Source: Loripinus fragilis | Lineage: Eukaryota; Mollusca; Bivalvia; Lucinida; Lucinidae | Direction: 5' to 3' | DNA: 64,000 nucleotides | NCBI GenBank assembly: GCA_964019695.1 | Contig: OZ026515.1 | Coordinates: 131,462,849-131,526,848, forward strand | Translations under genes and position numbers: made by a program | In this document: piece after piece, positions 11,570 through 21,870 of the stretch | How positions within the stretch are numbered: the stretch's first letter is position 1 | Layout: every line of letters starts with the position of its first letter | Notes under the pieces: model-generated | What the model was told of the DNA's origin: nothing | The model's database searches: none | What the model saw: only the letters and a program-made list of their open reading frames with translations

Positions 11570-12069
11570 GTGGGTTCTCTATTCAAGCAGAATGTTCGGA
11601 ACATGTTTTCCACCACGGAGAGCTAAAGGTAGGCGATATGTTTGTATCACGGCCTGGTGTGATGGAATGCCATTCCATTATCCATGCAGTCGGACCGGTA
11701 TGGCGTGGAGGGACAGAAGATGAGAAGCAGAAACTTACTGATACTGTAGCCAAGATCCTCACAGAGACAAGTCGTAGGAAACTTGGCTCTGTCGCGATAC
11801 CAGCATTATGTACTGGAAAGAACAAGTTTCCACCACAAGAATCTGCACTGTGTATTACAAGGGCTGTAAAAGACTTCTTTGACAAAAATCCCAGAACGAT
11901 GCTTCGAGCGGTTTACTTGTGTGGTGATGGGGCTTGCGTTCAGGGTATGACCGGTGCGTGTGATGGTATATTCGGTGTGAAGGATGCAGTGAAACTAACA
12001 CAGGTATCACAAGCTGACAGAAAATCTTCAGAAATAAGAGGTCGAGTTCAGGCAACATTGGTTGGGTGA
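11570..12069 (+). CDS. Gene 1, exon 4: second half of the macro domain
   Basis: The acceptor ATATTTTGCAG (AG 11568-11569) joins exon 3 with the split Gly codon. The product reads GGFSIQAECSEHV, GDMFVSRPG, then C-H-SIIHAVGPVWRGG, AIPALCTG-KNKFPP and AVYLCGD. This follows the PARP9/14 macro order: IQ-C helix, VIHAVGP strand, AIPA strand, glycine loop. The usual G-V/I-F-G-FP loop is TGKNKFPP here, so ADP-ribose binding is plausible but untested. The frame reaches TGA at 12067-12069. A strong donor, CAG|GTATCA at 12003/12004, could instead lead to more exons. The 3' end is therefore uncertain. Confidence 0.8.
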
Positions 12070-12463
12070 CAGTTGCCAGGTGATAGTTGCTAGGGTACTC
12101 CCGAGGGTACTGTCATTTTACAATATTCCCAGCCAGCACACAATTCCGGGCCACTATTGGCCTTCCAGCGAAAAGCTATTGGAATGGTGTTTCTCTGACG
12201 GGTTGATAGTAACCCGCTCTTGTATGCTTACTTTGTTGGCCCCGTCGATAGAAACCTCGATTTTGTTGCATGCGAACAGCAAAGGCGCGGACCAACCTGT
12301 GCAATCAACGCTTTTGTTATTCATTTTTGGTAAGTATAATATCTAAACTCGCTGCAAGGAAATTTTCAATTTTCTAGCTAGTCTATGTAGCTAGCTGAGC
12401 AGGCTGGTTTGAGACTTTCCTGGTCACAACCCATGAACACAGGTTTTCTTGCGACAAGTCCAA
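12070..12463. other. Downstream of gene 1: repeat debris
   Basis: Includes a short fragment (about 12370-12450) with 'tagctgagcaggctggtttgaga', which recurs near 30480 and 53215. No polyadenylation signal is evident close to the TGA. Confidence 0.4.
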
Positions 12464-12885
12464 CATTTTTCATTTCTATGCTGATATATTTTAGCCAATT
12501 CTGAAGCTTTGATGTGGTTTTACCTTTACCTTTTGTCTGATTTAATGAAGTCTCAATGTTCCATTATTTACTTTTAAGGGGTCACATGTTACAGTATTCT
12601 AAGAAATTGTATATCATTTCTGAATTCTTTTAATCTTAGTATGCAGTGCAAACCCTTAAGACAGGTTTTCTCAGAACAAGGCCAAAGGGACCGAAATCTT
12701 TCATTTCTATGGTGAAATATTTTTGTCAATTCTGAAGCTTTGATGTGGTTTTACCTTTACCTTTTACATTTTGTCTGATTTAATGAAGTCTCAATGTTCC
12801 ATTATTTACTTTTGAGGGGTCACAAGTAACAGTATTCCAAGAAATTGTATGTCGTTTCTGAATTATTTTATTCTTAAATAGATGT
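12464..12885. repeat. Two-copy tandem repeat of about 240 bp
   Basis: 'caattctgaagctttgatgtggttttacctttacctttt...gtctgatttaatgaagtctcaatgttccattatttactttt' appears at about 12494 and again at about 12727, each followed by 'ggggtcaca..taacagtattc.aagaaattgtat'. Confidence 0.8.
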
Positions 12886-13059
12886 CGCAATCTGTGGCAC
12901 AATGCGATCATTTATTGTTTCTTAGACATGAAAAGGTTAAATTCCATTGATGGGTTTAATGATTTTGTTATCAATTTAGTTTAAATGTCTCAACATCCTA
13001 TTTAACTCATGATAAATCGCTCTTTAAAACTTGACAAATCATTTATGTATATTTCAATG

Positions 13060-13980
13060 ATTAACTAGAACACATTAAATGGCGCGCCATCGCAAATCCC
13101 CACGCTCTCAAAGAAATCTAACGGTAATTGACCCTTTGACCCTTCCCAAGGCCCCAGGGGGGGGGGGGGGGGGACCCAAAAAATTGTGCCGGTGCATGTG
13201 CCATTCATGTGAGTAACTCACACACAAAATCTGGTTGAATTTCGGAAAAAAAATTTTTTTTACCCCCAACCCCCCACGGTACCCCAAGTCCCACCCCTGG
13301 GCTTGACCCAGGCGGCCGAATGAAAATCCCGTCTGATATGTTATATATATTTCATTTGTGAGAAGATACACAAAGTTTGGTTTTAAAACCTTTGAAATTG
13401 ACTTTGTAATTCAGATTTAATGATATTTGACCTTTTGGCCCCTCCCCAAGGCCCCAGGGGGTGGGGACCCAAAAAATGGCGCCGGTGCATGTGCCATTCA
13501 TGTAAGTAACTCACACACCAAATTTGGTTGAATTTCGAAATAAAAAAAATTTTGACCCCCAAACCCCCCACGGTACCCCTAAGTCCGACCCCTGGGGCAT
13601 GACCCAGGCGACCAAATGAAAATCCCGTCTGATATGTTTTATATCTTTCATGTGTGAGAAGACACACAAAGTTTGGTTAAAAAATCTTTGAAATTGACTT
13701 TGTAATTGAAATTTAATGATATTTAATGATATTTGACCTTTTTGCCCCTCCCCAGGGCCCCAGGGGGCGGGGCAAAAAAAAAATGTGCCGTTGCACACCC
13801 TATTCATGTGAGCAACTCACACACCAAATTTGGTTGGATTTCGTCCAATGGTTTAGGAGGAGATAGCGTGACGGACGGACGGACGGACGGACGGACAGAC
13901 GGACGGACGGACGGACGGACGGACGGACGGAGGCGATTGCAATATCCCCTACGCTTTTTTAAAAAAGCGTGGGGATAATA
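13060..13980. mobile_element. DNA element with 305-bp internal units and a (GACG)n array
   Basis: Opens with 'ggcgcgccatcgcaaatccccacgc' and closes with 'aaaagcgtggggata', an inverted ATCCCCACGC motif. Inside are about 2.5 tandem units of roughly 305 bp, each with 'gccattcatgt.agtaactcacacac', 'caaatttggttgaatttcg', 'gaccccc' and 'tgaaaatcccgtctgatatg'. A GACG array follows at 13872-13930. A related copy is at 45930-48235. No transposase is visible. Confidence 0.65.
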
Positions 13981-14135
13981 AAACCATTGTTGGTGTTTTA
14001 CAGGGGGCACAAAATGATATTTAAACAAAGACTATTATGTGTATATTAAGATAATATCTGAGGAGATAAGATATTGTTTCTTGCAAATTCATATCAACCT
14101 TTTATGTACTGGAATCCCCTAAACGTTTATTTTGA

Positions 14136-14200
14136 CAAACAGTGCAGACCCTGATGAAAGGTCACAGAATGCGTCCTTTCATCAGGGTCTGCACTGTTTG
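14136..14200. repeat. Dispersed hairpin, CAGACCC family, copy 2
   Basis: 'caaacagtgcagaccctgat' and its complement 'atcagggtctgcactgtttg' form the outer stem. The inner stem is GAAAGG/CCTTTC. Confidence 0.8.
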
Positions 14201-14287
14201 CATATATAAAGTGAAATACATCGAAATTCTTACCTTTGACTTCCAGATATATACAACAAATATATTTGACTAATGTAAGTGTATAGG

Positions 14288-14353
14288 GCAGCAATGTGGA
14301 CCCAGATCGGGCTGCTCCTAAAGCAGCAGTCTGATCTGGGTCAACACTGTCTG
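14288..14353. repeat. Dispersed hairpin, CAGACCC family, copy 3
   Basis: 'gacccagatc.g.ctgct' pairs with 'agcag.c.gatctgggtc'. It has its own inner stem. Confidence 0.7.
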
Positions 14354-14359
14354 ACCAAA

Positions 14360-15259
14360 GGGCTTCTAAATCATTACAGCAGACGTCAAAGCAAACTTTT
14401 TTTTGATTGGCACTTTAAAGGCTAATGCAGATAGATGGTATAGCTGTGTTGCTTGTAATTTGTAGTTTTGTGTATTTGATTTATAATTTTCAAAGTTTTT
14501 GAACAGCAAATAAACTGAGAACACGAGGCTTTTGATGGAATGTTTAATCTGCATTGTAGTTTGACTGTTTGCACGTACGTGTCCAAGAGTTGTCCTGTAT
14601 TACAGCTTACTGGTATCTTATTTTATTAAATCTCCACAACAGTAATATCAATCTCCACTTAAATGATATATGGGTAAAGCAAAACCATAGTCGACTGTGC
14701 AGACAAGCATGCTACAAGAAGATCACATTGCCACATCTACATTTGGTCATATGAAATAATATTAATAATGGCCAATTCAATTCAAATGCATATAAATAAA
14801 GGGTTGTTCATTGCAAACGTTTTTAAAGAAAATAACGTATGCATATTTGTTTGGTTTTAAGGGGGTTTTGGGATAGCTATGAATGGTTATGTTTTTTTTT
14901 CTTCTTCTCTGATTCATACTCTACACAGGGACCTCTCCCATTGTAACAGTATTTTGGCTTCTTTTCATTCTAACAATCTGAAATGCAAGAGGGCATAACT
15001 AGGAAATGCTCCAATCACAGCTCACGGAGCTATGCTGTGTCCGGTTTTATGCGATCAACATCGAACAATTTAAGCGAGATAATAGTGGTTGACTAAGATC
15101 ATATTATAGAATGACGCTGATACCGGTGAATATTGTCTGGGCGGGTTTATTCAAGGATTTGAGCCCCTGTGCATTTGCACAGTTAGGGACAATATTGACA
15201 GGCCCTAACTTAGGTTATAAAACTTTTTTTACGCTCAAATCAGCTGACAGAACATGAAT
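14360..15259. other. Stretch with no recognised feature
   Basis: AT-rich DNA. No frame longer than about 60 codons looks coding, and no inverted repeat was recognised. Confidence 0.4.
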
Positions 15260-15330
15260 TCATCCTGCTCATAAATGCTAAAATGCCAACAATCGTTGGC
15301 ATTTTAACATTTATAAGCAGGATAGATACA
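15258..15330. repeat. Hairpin, 'atcctgct.ataaatg' palindrome
   Basis: 'catcctgctcataaatgctaaaatgccaac' pairs with 'gttggcattttaacatttataagcaggat' around 'aatc'. A further partial copy of the right arm is at 15353-15368. Confidence 0.75.
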
Positions 15331-15561
15331 TCATCATTTAGATGGTGTATTTATCCTGCTTATAAATTTTAAAAAGAAGGCAAAAGAAACATCAGATTTT
15401 TCACACATTAGTTTTTCTGAACAGTTGAAATTTCATGCATATGAGTAAATCATGAAAAAAGTTGGGGCCCTTATATCGGTAGAGTTATTTTGGTCCATTT
15501 GCAGCTACACATATTTAACACATAGGTTTTGTAATGAAATTTGTGTTTTTAAATTGTATGT

Positions 15562-15780
15562 CAGAGGAACGCAGTGGCTCAGTTAGTAGAGTGTTAGACT
15601 TCGGGTAAAAGGGTTGCTAGTTAGAGACTCGCCAGAGTCACTGTGTTGTGTCCTTGAGCAAGACACTTTATTCTCTGCTTTAAGTACTGGTTCAACCCAG
15701 GAAGACAGGAATTAGTCTCGACATGATTGAACAACTGTTGACAGGGACGTAAAGCATCAACAAAAATAAATAGTTTATGT
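15562..15780 (+). mobile_element. tRNA-derived SINE, copy 1
   Basis: 'acgcagtggctcagttagtagagtg' resembles a pol III box A. 'gggttgctagttagagactc' is in the box B position. The body holds 'gtgtccttgagcaagacac' and 'tactggttcaacccaggaagac', shared with copies at 52230 and 57130, so this is a SINE family rather than a tRNA gene. Confidence 0.75.
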
Positions 15781-15784
15781 TAGA

Positions 15785-16431
15785 TTTTGCTCACAATTTT
15801 TTGTGCAACTTCACAGACGTTAACTCTTTTAGTAAATGTTGTGATATTTTTGTCTAATGATCACCTTTGCAAAAGGTTTCGACCCAGATCAGACCAAGCA
15901 AGTCTTGATCTCGGTCAAGATGCAAACTTAATAATACTGCTGACAAAAATCATGCTAAATTATATGTGAAGCATGCAGTATTCTCAATATTACCATCAAT
16001 CTGATTTACAAACATAATATCATCTTTGGTCATTAGAATTAACTTATGTAAGCTCCACAATCATTAGGTTTATTAGAAACATTCTTTTTGTAGTGTTATT
16101 GGTGTCCAAAGTGCAACATAAAACAGAACTTCCAGACTTGGATTACATGTATATATATATACTCACAGAAATGCCTACTATCACAAACTAGTAATCAAAG
16201 ATAATTGCCTAGTCAATATAAGATTTACTAATCTATATATAGTTTTCTGTGTATATTCAAATATGTCCAATATAACAAACTGTATTAGGCTGATGTTGAA
16301 ATATAAGTCTGAAATCATTATTAATGTAATTCCTTTACATTTACGCTCATATAGGAAATATGTCAACTTATTCTTTATGACTTGCTATTTTAACCCTTTT
16401 CATTCTGGATACTGGTAAACAGGTACTTCGA
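15785..16431. other. Stretch with no clear gene
   Basis: AT-rich. A degenerate 'gacccagatcagacc...tcttgatctcggtc' inverted motif at 15890-15920 looks like an eroded hairpin of the CAGACCC family. Confidence 0.4.
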
Positions 16432-16496
16432 CAAACAGTACAGACCCAGATGAAATGCCGCATAAGGCGGCATTTCATCAGGGTCTGCACTGTTTG
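16432..16496. repeat. Dispersed hairpin, CAGACCC family, copy 4
   Basis: Nearly perfect 65-bp palindrome. The inner stem is GATGAAATGCCGC/GCGGCATTTCATC with loop 'ataag'. Confidence 0.85.
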
Positions 16497-16914
16497 CTAG
16501 GACAAAAACAATCGTCAGAGACAGAATTACAGCATTTTATACAAATTTTGACTGGCAACCCTTTAAAATAGAAAATAGACAATCTCATACTTATTGTAAT
16601 AATCCATCAGAATGAAAAGGGTAAAGGGACTTGGTAGCTTCTCTTGATATGTTGTGTGCGAACAGTTAATGTCCTAACAAGACTGCATTGGTGCACATGC
16701 TTGTGCATACATCAACTGGTCGCCAAAAATAAGTACCTCACGCTAATTGCTTGCTCATTTTAGAATGTCTCACCTTAGATAAGTGTCAATCGTTGTTAGT
16801 CAATGTCTCAGTACTGTATCTCACAGCTTATGGGTTTAATTAAGAGCTTTCTGATGTTGAGGCGTTTATGAGTGTGATGATGGGGGCTAACTGATAGGTG
16901 ATATTTATATATGT

Positions 16915-17150
16915 TTTACTGACCGTTCCAAGGCGGTGCTTCTTTTGTGTTTATGCTTTGTGTTTGTCATGCTTCCTTGTCTCTTCGTTGCAGCCTTATG
17001 GTCATCTGCTGGGAAAGGGCTGACCTATTGGCTCTCTTGTGTGTGATGTTTTTGTGTGTTTTTGTCACTTTCCCATGTGGTGTCCTGTGTCGGGTGTGGT
17101 GCTTGATTGTATCGATTCCTGATCTTCGCATTCTTACTTACTTTACTTCT
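16915..17150 (+). mobile_element. Retroelement 3' tail fragment (+ orientation)
   Basis: 'accgttccaaggcggtgcttcttttgtg', 'gctgggaaagggctgacc.attggctct' and 'tgcttgattgtatcgattcctgatctt' match the tail of the retroelement at 42175-43330. Confidence 0.8.
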
Positions 17151-17291
17151 GATAACTGATATTTGGACCAAATTATTTTTTACTGTATGGTCTTCATCTT
17201 TATTCTGATTAACAAAATACAACTCATTATAATACAGAATTACAAATTCAACAGTTTCATTAAATTCACCTATTTTGTCTTACAATTTTTT

Positions 17292-17471
17292 ATTTAAGAA
17301 ATAGATCAGCTCCAGCAGTGAATTGTTGAGTAATAATTCACTGTTTGGAGGTCAGTTGTAAAGAAGATCAAATCACGAGCGCGCAGCGCGAGTGATTTAT
17401 CTTCGCACGACTGACTGACAAACAGTGAATTATTACTCAACAATTCACGCAATGGAGCTGATCTATTTCGA
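17292..17471. repeat. 180-bp palindrome
   Basis: 'gaaatagatcagctcca...gtgaattgttgagtaataattcactgttt' faces its complement ending 'tggagctgatctatttc'. The centre 'gagcgcgcagcgcgagtg' is CpG-rich. The arms are nearly complete, as in a fold-back MITE. Confidence 0.8.
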
Positions 17472-17777
17472 TTCTAACACACAATAAACGACGAAAACAC
17501 ATTCGAAGTCTTCAGCTTCTTCCAACTTTCCGGCATTGCACTGAAGAACTCCCGCCAATATTTAGACTACGTCGCATACGTTTACATGTAATTGTAACGT
17601 CTTTCAAGCGTAAAAACGACGTTACACCGTCTAATGCCATGAATGACGTCATTTTCCAGTGACGTCAGCTATCACACACTTTTGCAGTGAATTATTGTCC
17701 GATATATCACAGTTTGTTACCGTTGGCTCTATAGGCGCGGTGTGTTAGAATATCTATTTAACCCTTAATATGCTTAA

Positions 17778-17977
17778 AGCGCCAATCACGACTGCAGAAG
17801 ACGACAAATTTTGCGACATCTTTCATAATTTTTCGAAAGAAATAAGAAATGATATTTCATGAGAATCGTTGCAGACGATTTTCATGAAATACCATGCCTT
17901 ATTTGTTATTTTTTTTTTTAAAAAAAAAAAGAAGAAAAAATTGAAATTGTCGTCTGCTGCAAATTATAGGTGGCGCT
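17778..17977. mobile_element. 200-bp TTAA-flanked MITE
   Basis: AGCGCC...GGCGCT termini sit between TTAA at 17774-17777 and 17978-17981. The arms contain 'gaagacgacaaattt' and 'aaattgtcgtctgctgc'. TTAA duplications suggest a Kolobok- or piggyBac-type element. A half copy lies near 59095-59175. Confidence 0.7.
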
Positions 17978-18178
17978 TTAAAGGTTAACAGCAGATTTAA
18001 TGAACAATGAGGATATAAGTATAGCAAGGCTGTATTGTATTTTGGACCAAAATTATTAACCCATTTAAGTCGAATTGATTATCCCATGATTATCAATTCG
18101 ACCAGTCAATTTCCGTTTTAAGGGTTGGTGGGTAGTATTTTTTCATTTTATTCAAGGTTAAACAGAACTTTCTGTAAG

Positions 18179-18242
18179 CAAACAGTGGAGACCCTGTCAG
18201 ACCCCGCGTTTTGCGACCTTTTAGCTGGGTCTGCACTGTTTG
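18179..18242. repeat. Dispersed hairpin, CAGACCC family, copy 5
   Basis: 'caaacagtggagaccctg' is mirrored by 'ctgggtctgcactgtttg', with a less regular centre. Confidence 0.65.
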
Positions 18243-18358
18243 TCTATGTCTCACAAAAAGGACGTTATGCGTATATGGGTTAAGATAACTGATATCTAGA
18301 CCCTTCAAACTAAAAGGATATCTGAATGATGAACTGATATTGGGACCAAAATTATTAA

Positions 18359-18863
18359 AGGGGACGGCAACCCTGGTGATAACTGTTTTATATGAAAGAT
18401 CTTAATAAACCATGAATTTTGATACCAGTTTTATCTAAATCGGTTGAAAAATGAGGAAGTTGTTGGCGTTTGAATATTTGCAAATGGGCTGTAATGGAAG
18501 CCGCCATATTGTAGGCTTAGTGACGTCACTCAGCCTAATTAAATATGCGTAATTAAAATAAAAGACAAACCAATGGGTTATTTGCATAAATCTTTAATGA
18601 AACATTTTCCTTATGTGTGAAGCTGCATATCTGCTGAAACACAGATGATGTGATAGTAGTGATAACTAAAAATAAGCAGTTGAAAAATTTCTGAAAACTA
18701 ATTAAATATTCAAAACGGCGGCTAAATGTCGGCCATATTGAATTTTTTAAATGCCCATAACTTGCCCATTTTTCAACTGATTTTGATGACACTCGTATCC
18801 AAATTCATGGTTCATAGAGCTCTTTCTGATAAAACATACTTATCATTAGGGTTGCTGTCCCCT
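18359..18863. mobile_element. 505-bp TTAA-flanked MITE
   Basis: Starts AGGGGACGGCAACCCT and ends AGGGTTGCTGTCCCCT, with TTAA directly outside (18355-18358 and 18864-18867). Subterminal 'aaaccatgaattttgatac' and its mirror near 18790 extend the inverted repeat. The AGGG terminus with TTAA is Kolobok-like. There is no coding capacity. Confidence 0.8.
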
Positions 18864-18989
18864 TTAAGATAACTGATATTGAGAACCATCAAGCCTGAAG
18901 GCTATCTAATTGATGACATTTTTAATACTGATAACTGATATTTGCGCCTAAATTTTAAAGATAAGTTAGCTTTATTGTACAATTTTACG

Positions 18990-19064
18990 ATTTTATATAC
19001 AAATATTCCCTCTTGTAGGCGGGACGAGTCGAAGCCGAGTTTCCCGCTACAAGAGGGAATATTT
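18990..19064. repeat. Hairpin around 'gcgggacgagtcgaagccgag'
   Basis: 'atatacaaatattccctcttgtag' pairs with 'ctacaagagggaatatttgtatat'. A fragment with 'actcgaagccgag' and 'tttttata' is seen at 36125-36148. Confidence 0.75.
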
Positions 19065-19149
19065 GTATATTCACGAGAATTTGTACAGTAAAATGCTTGT
19101 ATCATGACCAATAAAACAATCACCCTTTAATTTATTCATCAGATATTCA

Positions 19150-19395
19150 AAGTAAGTAAGGAATCGATACAATCAAGTACCACACCCGACCCAGGATACC
19201 AATGGGAAAGTTGCAAACTCACAGTAAGACACCACAAACAAGAGCCAAGAGGTCAGCCCTTTCCCAGCAGGTGACCGCAAAGCACATATAAACAGACGCG
19301 CACAAAGACATAGCAAACATAAGACAGAAAAATAACATAAAAGATCCACAAAAGAAGTACCGCCTTGGAACGGTCAGTAAAATATTTATAAGTCA
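19150..19395 (-). mobile_element. Retroelement 3' tail fragment (- orientation)
   Basis: Complement of the 43090-43330 tail: 'aatcgatacaatcaagtaccac', 'gccaagaggtcagccctttccc' and 'gtaccgccttggaacggtcagt'. Confidence 0.8.
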
Positions 19396-19923
19396 ATTAT
19401 AAGCTCCACGCTTGACAGGGTCTTGTTGAAATTATTGAACAGCTTAGATCAAAGGAACGGTGGCAAATTCATGATACAACTGATAATACAGAACCTTAAA
19501 ACCTAAAGGATTTCTGAATGATGACATTTTTAAATACTGATAACCGATAGGTGTGCCTAAATTATAAAGATTACCGTTATAAAGAACTGCAATTAACATC
19601 CTCATTTACTGCCTTGTATTTTTTGCCAAACGTTTGCCTATATATGTTTTTTTTGTATTTTGTTTTATTTCTGGTCATTTAGCTGTGCTGGGTTTTATTT
19701 TAATATTTTATTTACTTTTCTTTTGAGTTTAAAATAAATATATGTGTGACTGTATTAAACAACTATTTCGTTTCTTTACTTTAACCCCCCCACACACACA
19801 CAGAGGCTGGGGGAGGGTAACTTCCATTATATGGTTTAGTACAGACGTGCCTCCGGAATGGCCCCATTTTTCATGCCGGCAGATCTATATATCAATGGGT
19901 CTTGTTTTGTCATCAAAATATAT

Positions 19924-20235
19924 GAGGGTCTGGATTGGGGGGGGGGGGGGGCGGTATTCACTATTCATTAAAAATTTAGCCCATTATTCATCTCTTTAAA
20001 ATTTTGGGTTATACATTAAAATAAGACCAATTATTCATTAAAAGTAAGAAAGGTGGCAATGAAATCTGATTATTCACTATTCATTATTATTTTCTTATAT
20101 TCATTAAAAAAATAGGATTATTCATTAATTTTAGGCCCTCATTATTTACTATTCATTACTTTTTTGCTAATTATTCACTATTCATTATAAAAAATGGTCA
20201 TTATTCACTAATCATTATACCCCATCCAGACCCTC
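19924..20235 (+). mobile_element. GAGGGTCTGGATGGGG element, copy 1 (312 bp), 6-bp duplication ATATAT
   Basis: Terminal GAGGGTCTGGAT is mirrored by ATCCAGACCCTC, with ATATAT outside both ends (19918-19923, 20236-20241). The interior is unusually AT-rich and made of many 'attcatta', 'attcactattcatta' and 'attattcact' repeats. The same design is seen at 34164-34464 and 36150-37462. Confidence 0.8.
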
Positions 20236-20412
20236 ATATATGAAACGTCCCCTTTTCAAAATTTAAATATATGATTTAGCCTTGAATTTAGCGCCAAATA
20301 AAAATACCCGCCAAATATAAGTGTTTTATAGAACAATTAGTTGTATCGTTTCTTACGCGAACTCCTCTTACAATATTGGAAGGAGGGTGTTAGTAGTAAT
20401 GGATGGCACTCT

Positions 20413-20479
20413 GGGTACGCCGAATTTTTAGCCTGAAAAGAACTTAGAATTTTTCAGGCTAAAAAAATTCGGCGTACCC
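20413..20479. repeat. Terminal hairpin in the left arm
   Basis: GGGTACGCCGAATTTTTAGC pairs with GCTAAAAAAATTCGGCGTAC plus flanking bases. The loop is about 11 nt and starts 21 bp from the element end. An identical structure is at the right end. Confidence 0.85.
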
Positions 20480-21537
20480 ATAGATGCCTACCCTGGTAAG
20501 CTTGAGTGACTAGCTGTGAATAACTTAGTTTATTTTAGGGGTATTTTGGTTGGGCCTATGATTGTGATAGTTTTCTGGACTATTGAAAATAACTTAGTTT
20601 ATTTTTGCTCAAAAGCGCAGGCTGATCTGTGATTGTGATAGTTTTCTGGTCGCATCGCTGGGATGCTGTGAATAACTTAGTTTATTTTCGTAAAGATCTG
20701 ATTGTGATAAATTCCTACCCACTCGTCTCTCGCTGGTAGGCCTATTGCGGTTATCTTTTTATAAAGACTAACTTTACTCGCATCACAAACAACAGGGTTT
20801 CTAATTTGCATATCGTACATCAAGTACGTTGCAATAGCGAATTATATTTTACGTAAGGAATTTTGGGTTCATGAAGTTCTGCGTATCTTATAGTCTCTTT
20901 AGAAAAATAACTTAGATATTCAAGGCTAATTTCTGTAGCTAAGAAATATTACATTTAGCACAATTTTTCGCTTTTCGCGACTTTCAATGATAAGTTACGT
21001 CATATAGATTATACATGACGTCATTGAAAAGCAAGTAGTATCTTCTAAAAGCGACAACAAGTATAACTTTTCGAACCAATAGATAACTTGGTCATTTTAA
21101 GAGGAAAGGTATTCAGATATGATGGGCCTATTTATTATTATTTTAGTTTACATTTTGGTCAGACTCTTAGCTTGATTTTAACTTAGTACTTTTAATAGTT
21201 GATTAGGGTAATTATATGCTAAAAGTTAAGTTGTATAGAATGTCGCTTGAGGTTGTATCTCAAGACCTCAACTCCTAGATGTATTACTCTGTAGAATCAG
21301 CTAGGACTTTGAAAATTACTGAGTCATTTTTTATCTAGAGTAGGTGTGTACTTAGCAATGATAAGTCTGCTTGAATGTTTCTAAGGATTATACTTTTTCA
21401 TGTTCTTGCATGGTGTCGTATTTGATAGCTAGTATCAATCTTTTGATTAAGTTAGAGCTTCTGTTGATACGTTAGATAATCAGCATTGGCATGTAATAGT
21501 ATTGGGGTTTAATGATAAGATGTTGATGAAAGTGTCC

Positions 21538-21870
21538 ATGTCGCTTGAGATGTGGATGCAATGTGGACCTTCACACGTAAAATGTGGATGCAATGTGGAT
21601 CCACCACATCTCCACATTTTGAAGGTGGATGTAATGTGGAGCAATGTGGATGTATTGTGGAGCAATGTGGATTTCCACATTTCAAATGTGAATAAATGCA
21701 GATATATTGTGGGTCAGCATAATGGAAATTTACGTTAATTCTTGGATAAATTCGAAATTAATGTGGACCGCCATACTAAAAATGTGGATCCACCACATCT
21801 CCACATCTTGACAATGTGGATCCACCACATCTCCACATTTCCACAATGTGGAGTTTCCACACCTACACAT
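21538..21870. repeat. ATGTGGA/TCCACAT palindrome array, left arm
   Basis: Repeats of 'aatgtgga', 'tgtggatccaccacatctcc' and 'ccacat' in both orientations form many small hairpins. Equivalent arrays sit at 25375-25475, 26025-26145 and 27890-28425. Confidence 0.85.

Larger units (their letters stand above)
17151..19570. repeat. Degenerate 'aactgatatttgg.cc.aaatta' repeats interrupted by MITEs and a retroelement tail
   Basis: The string 'gataactgatat' with 'gacc.aaattat' recurs at about 17150, 18040, 18287, 18870, 18930 and 19470, often with 'aag.atatctgaatgatga'. Several hairpin elements and one retroelement tail lie between them, so the block is probably one old repeat tract broken by insertions. 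Confidence 0.5.

Noticed and set aside
13733..14028. Frames with TDGRTDGR / RPSVRPSV repeats
   Set aside because: Artefact of the GACG tetranucleotide array.
15562..15640. Possible tRNA gene
   Set aside because: Box A and B-like motifs are present, but there is no cloverleaf and the shared body with two other copies shows a SINE.
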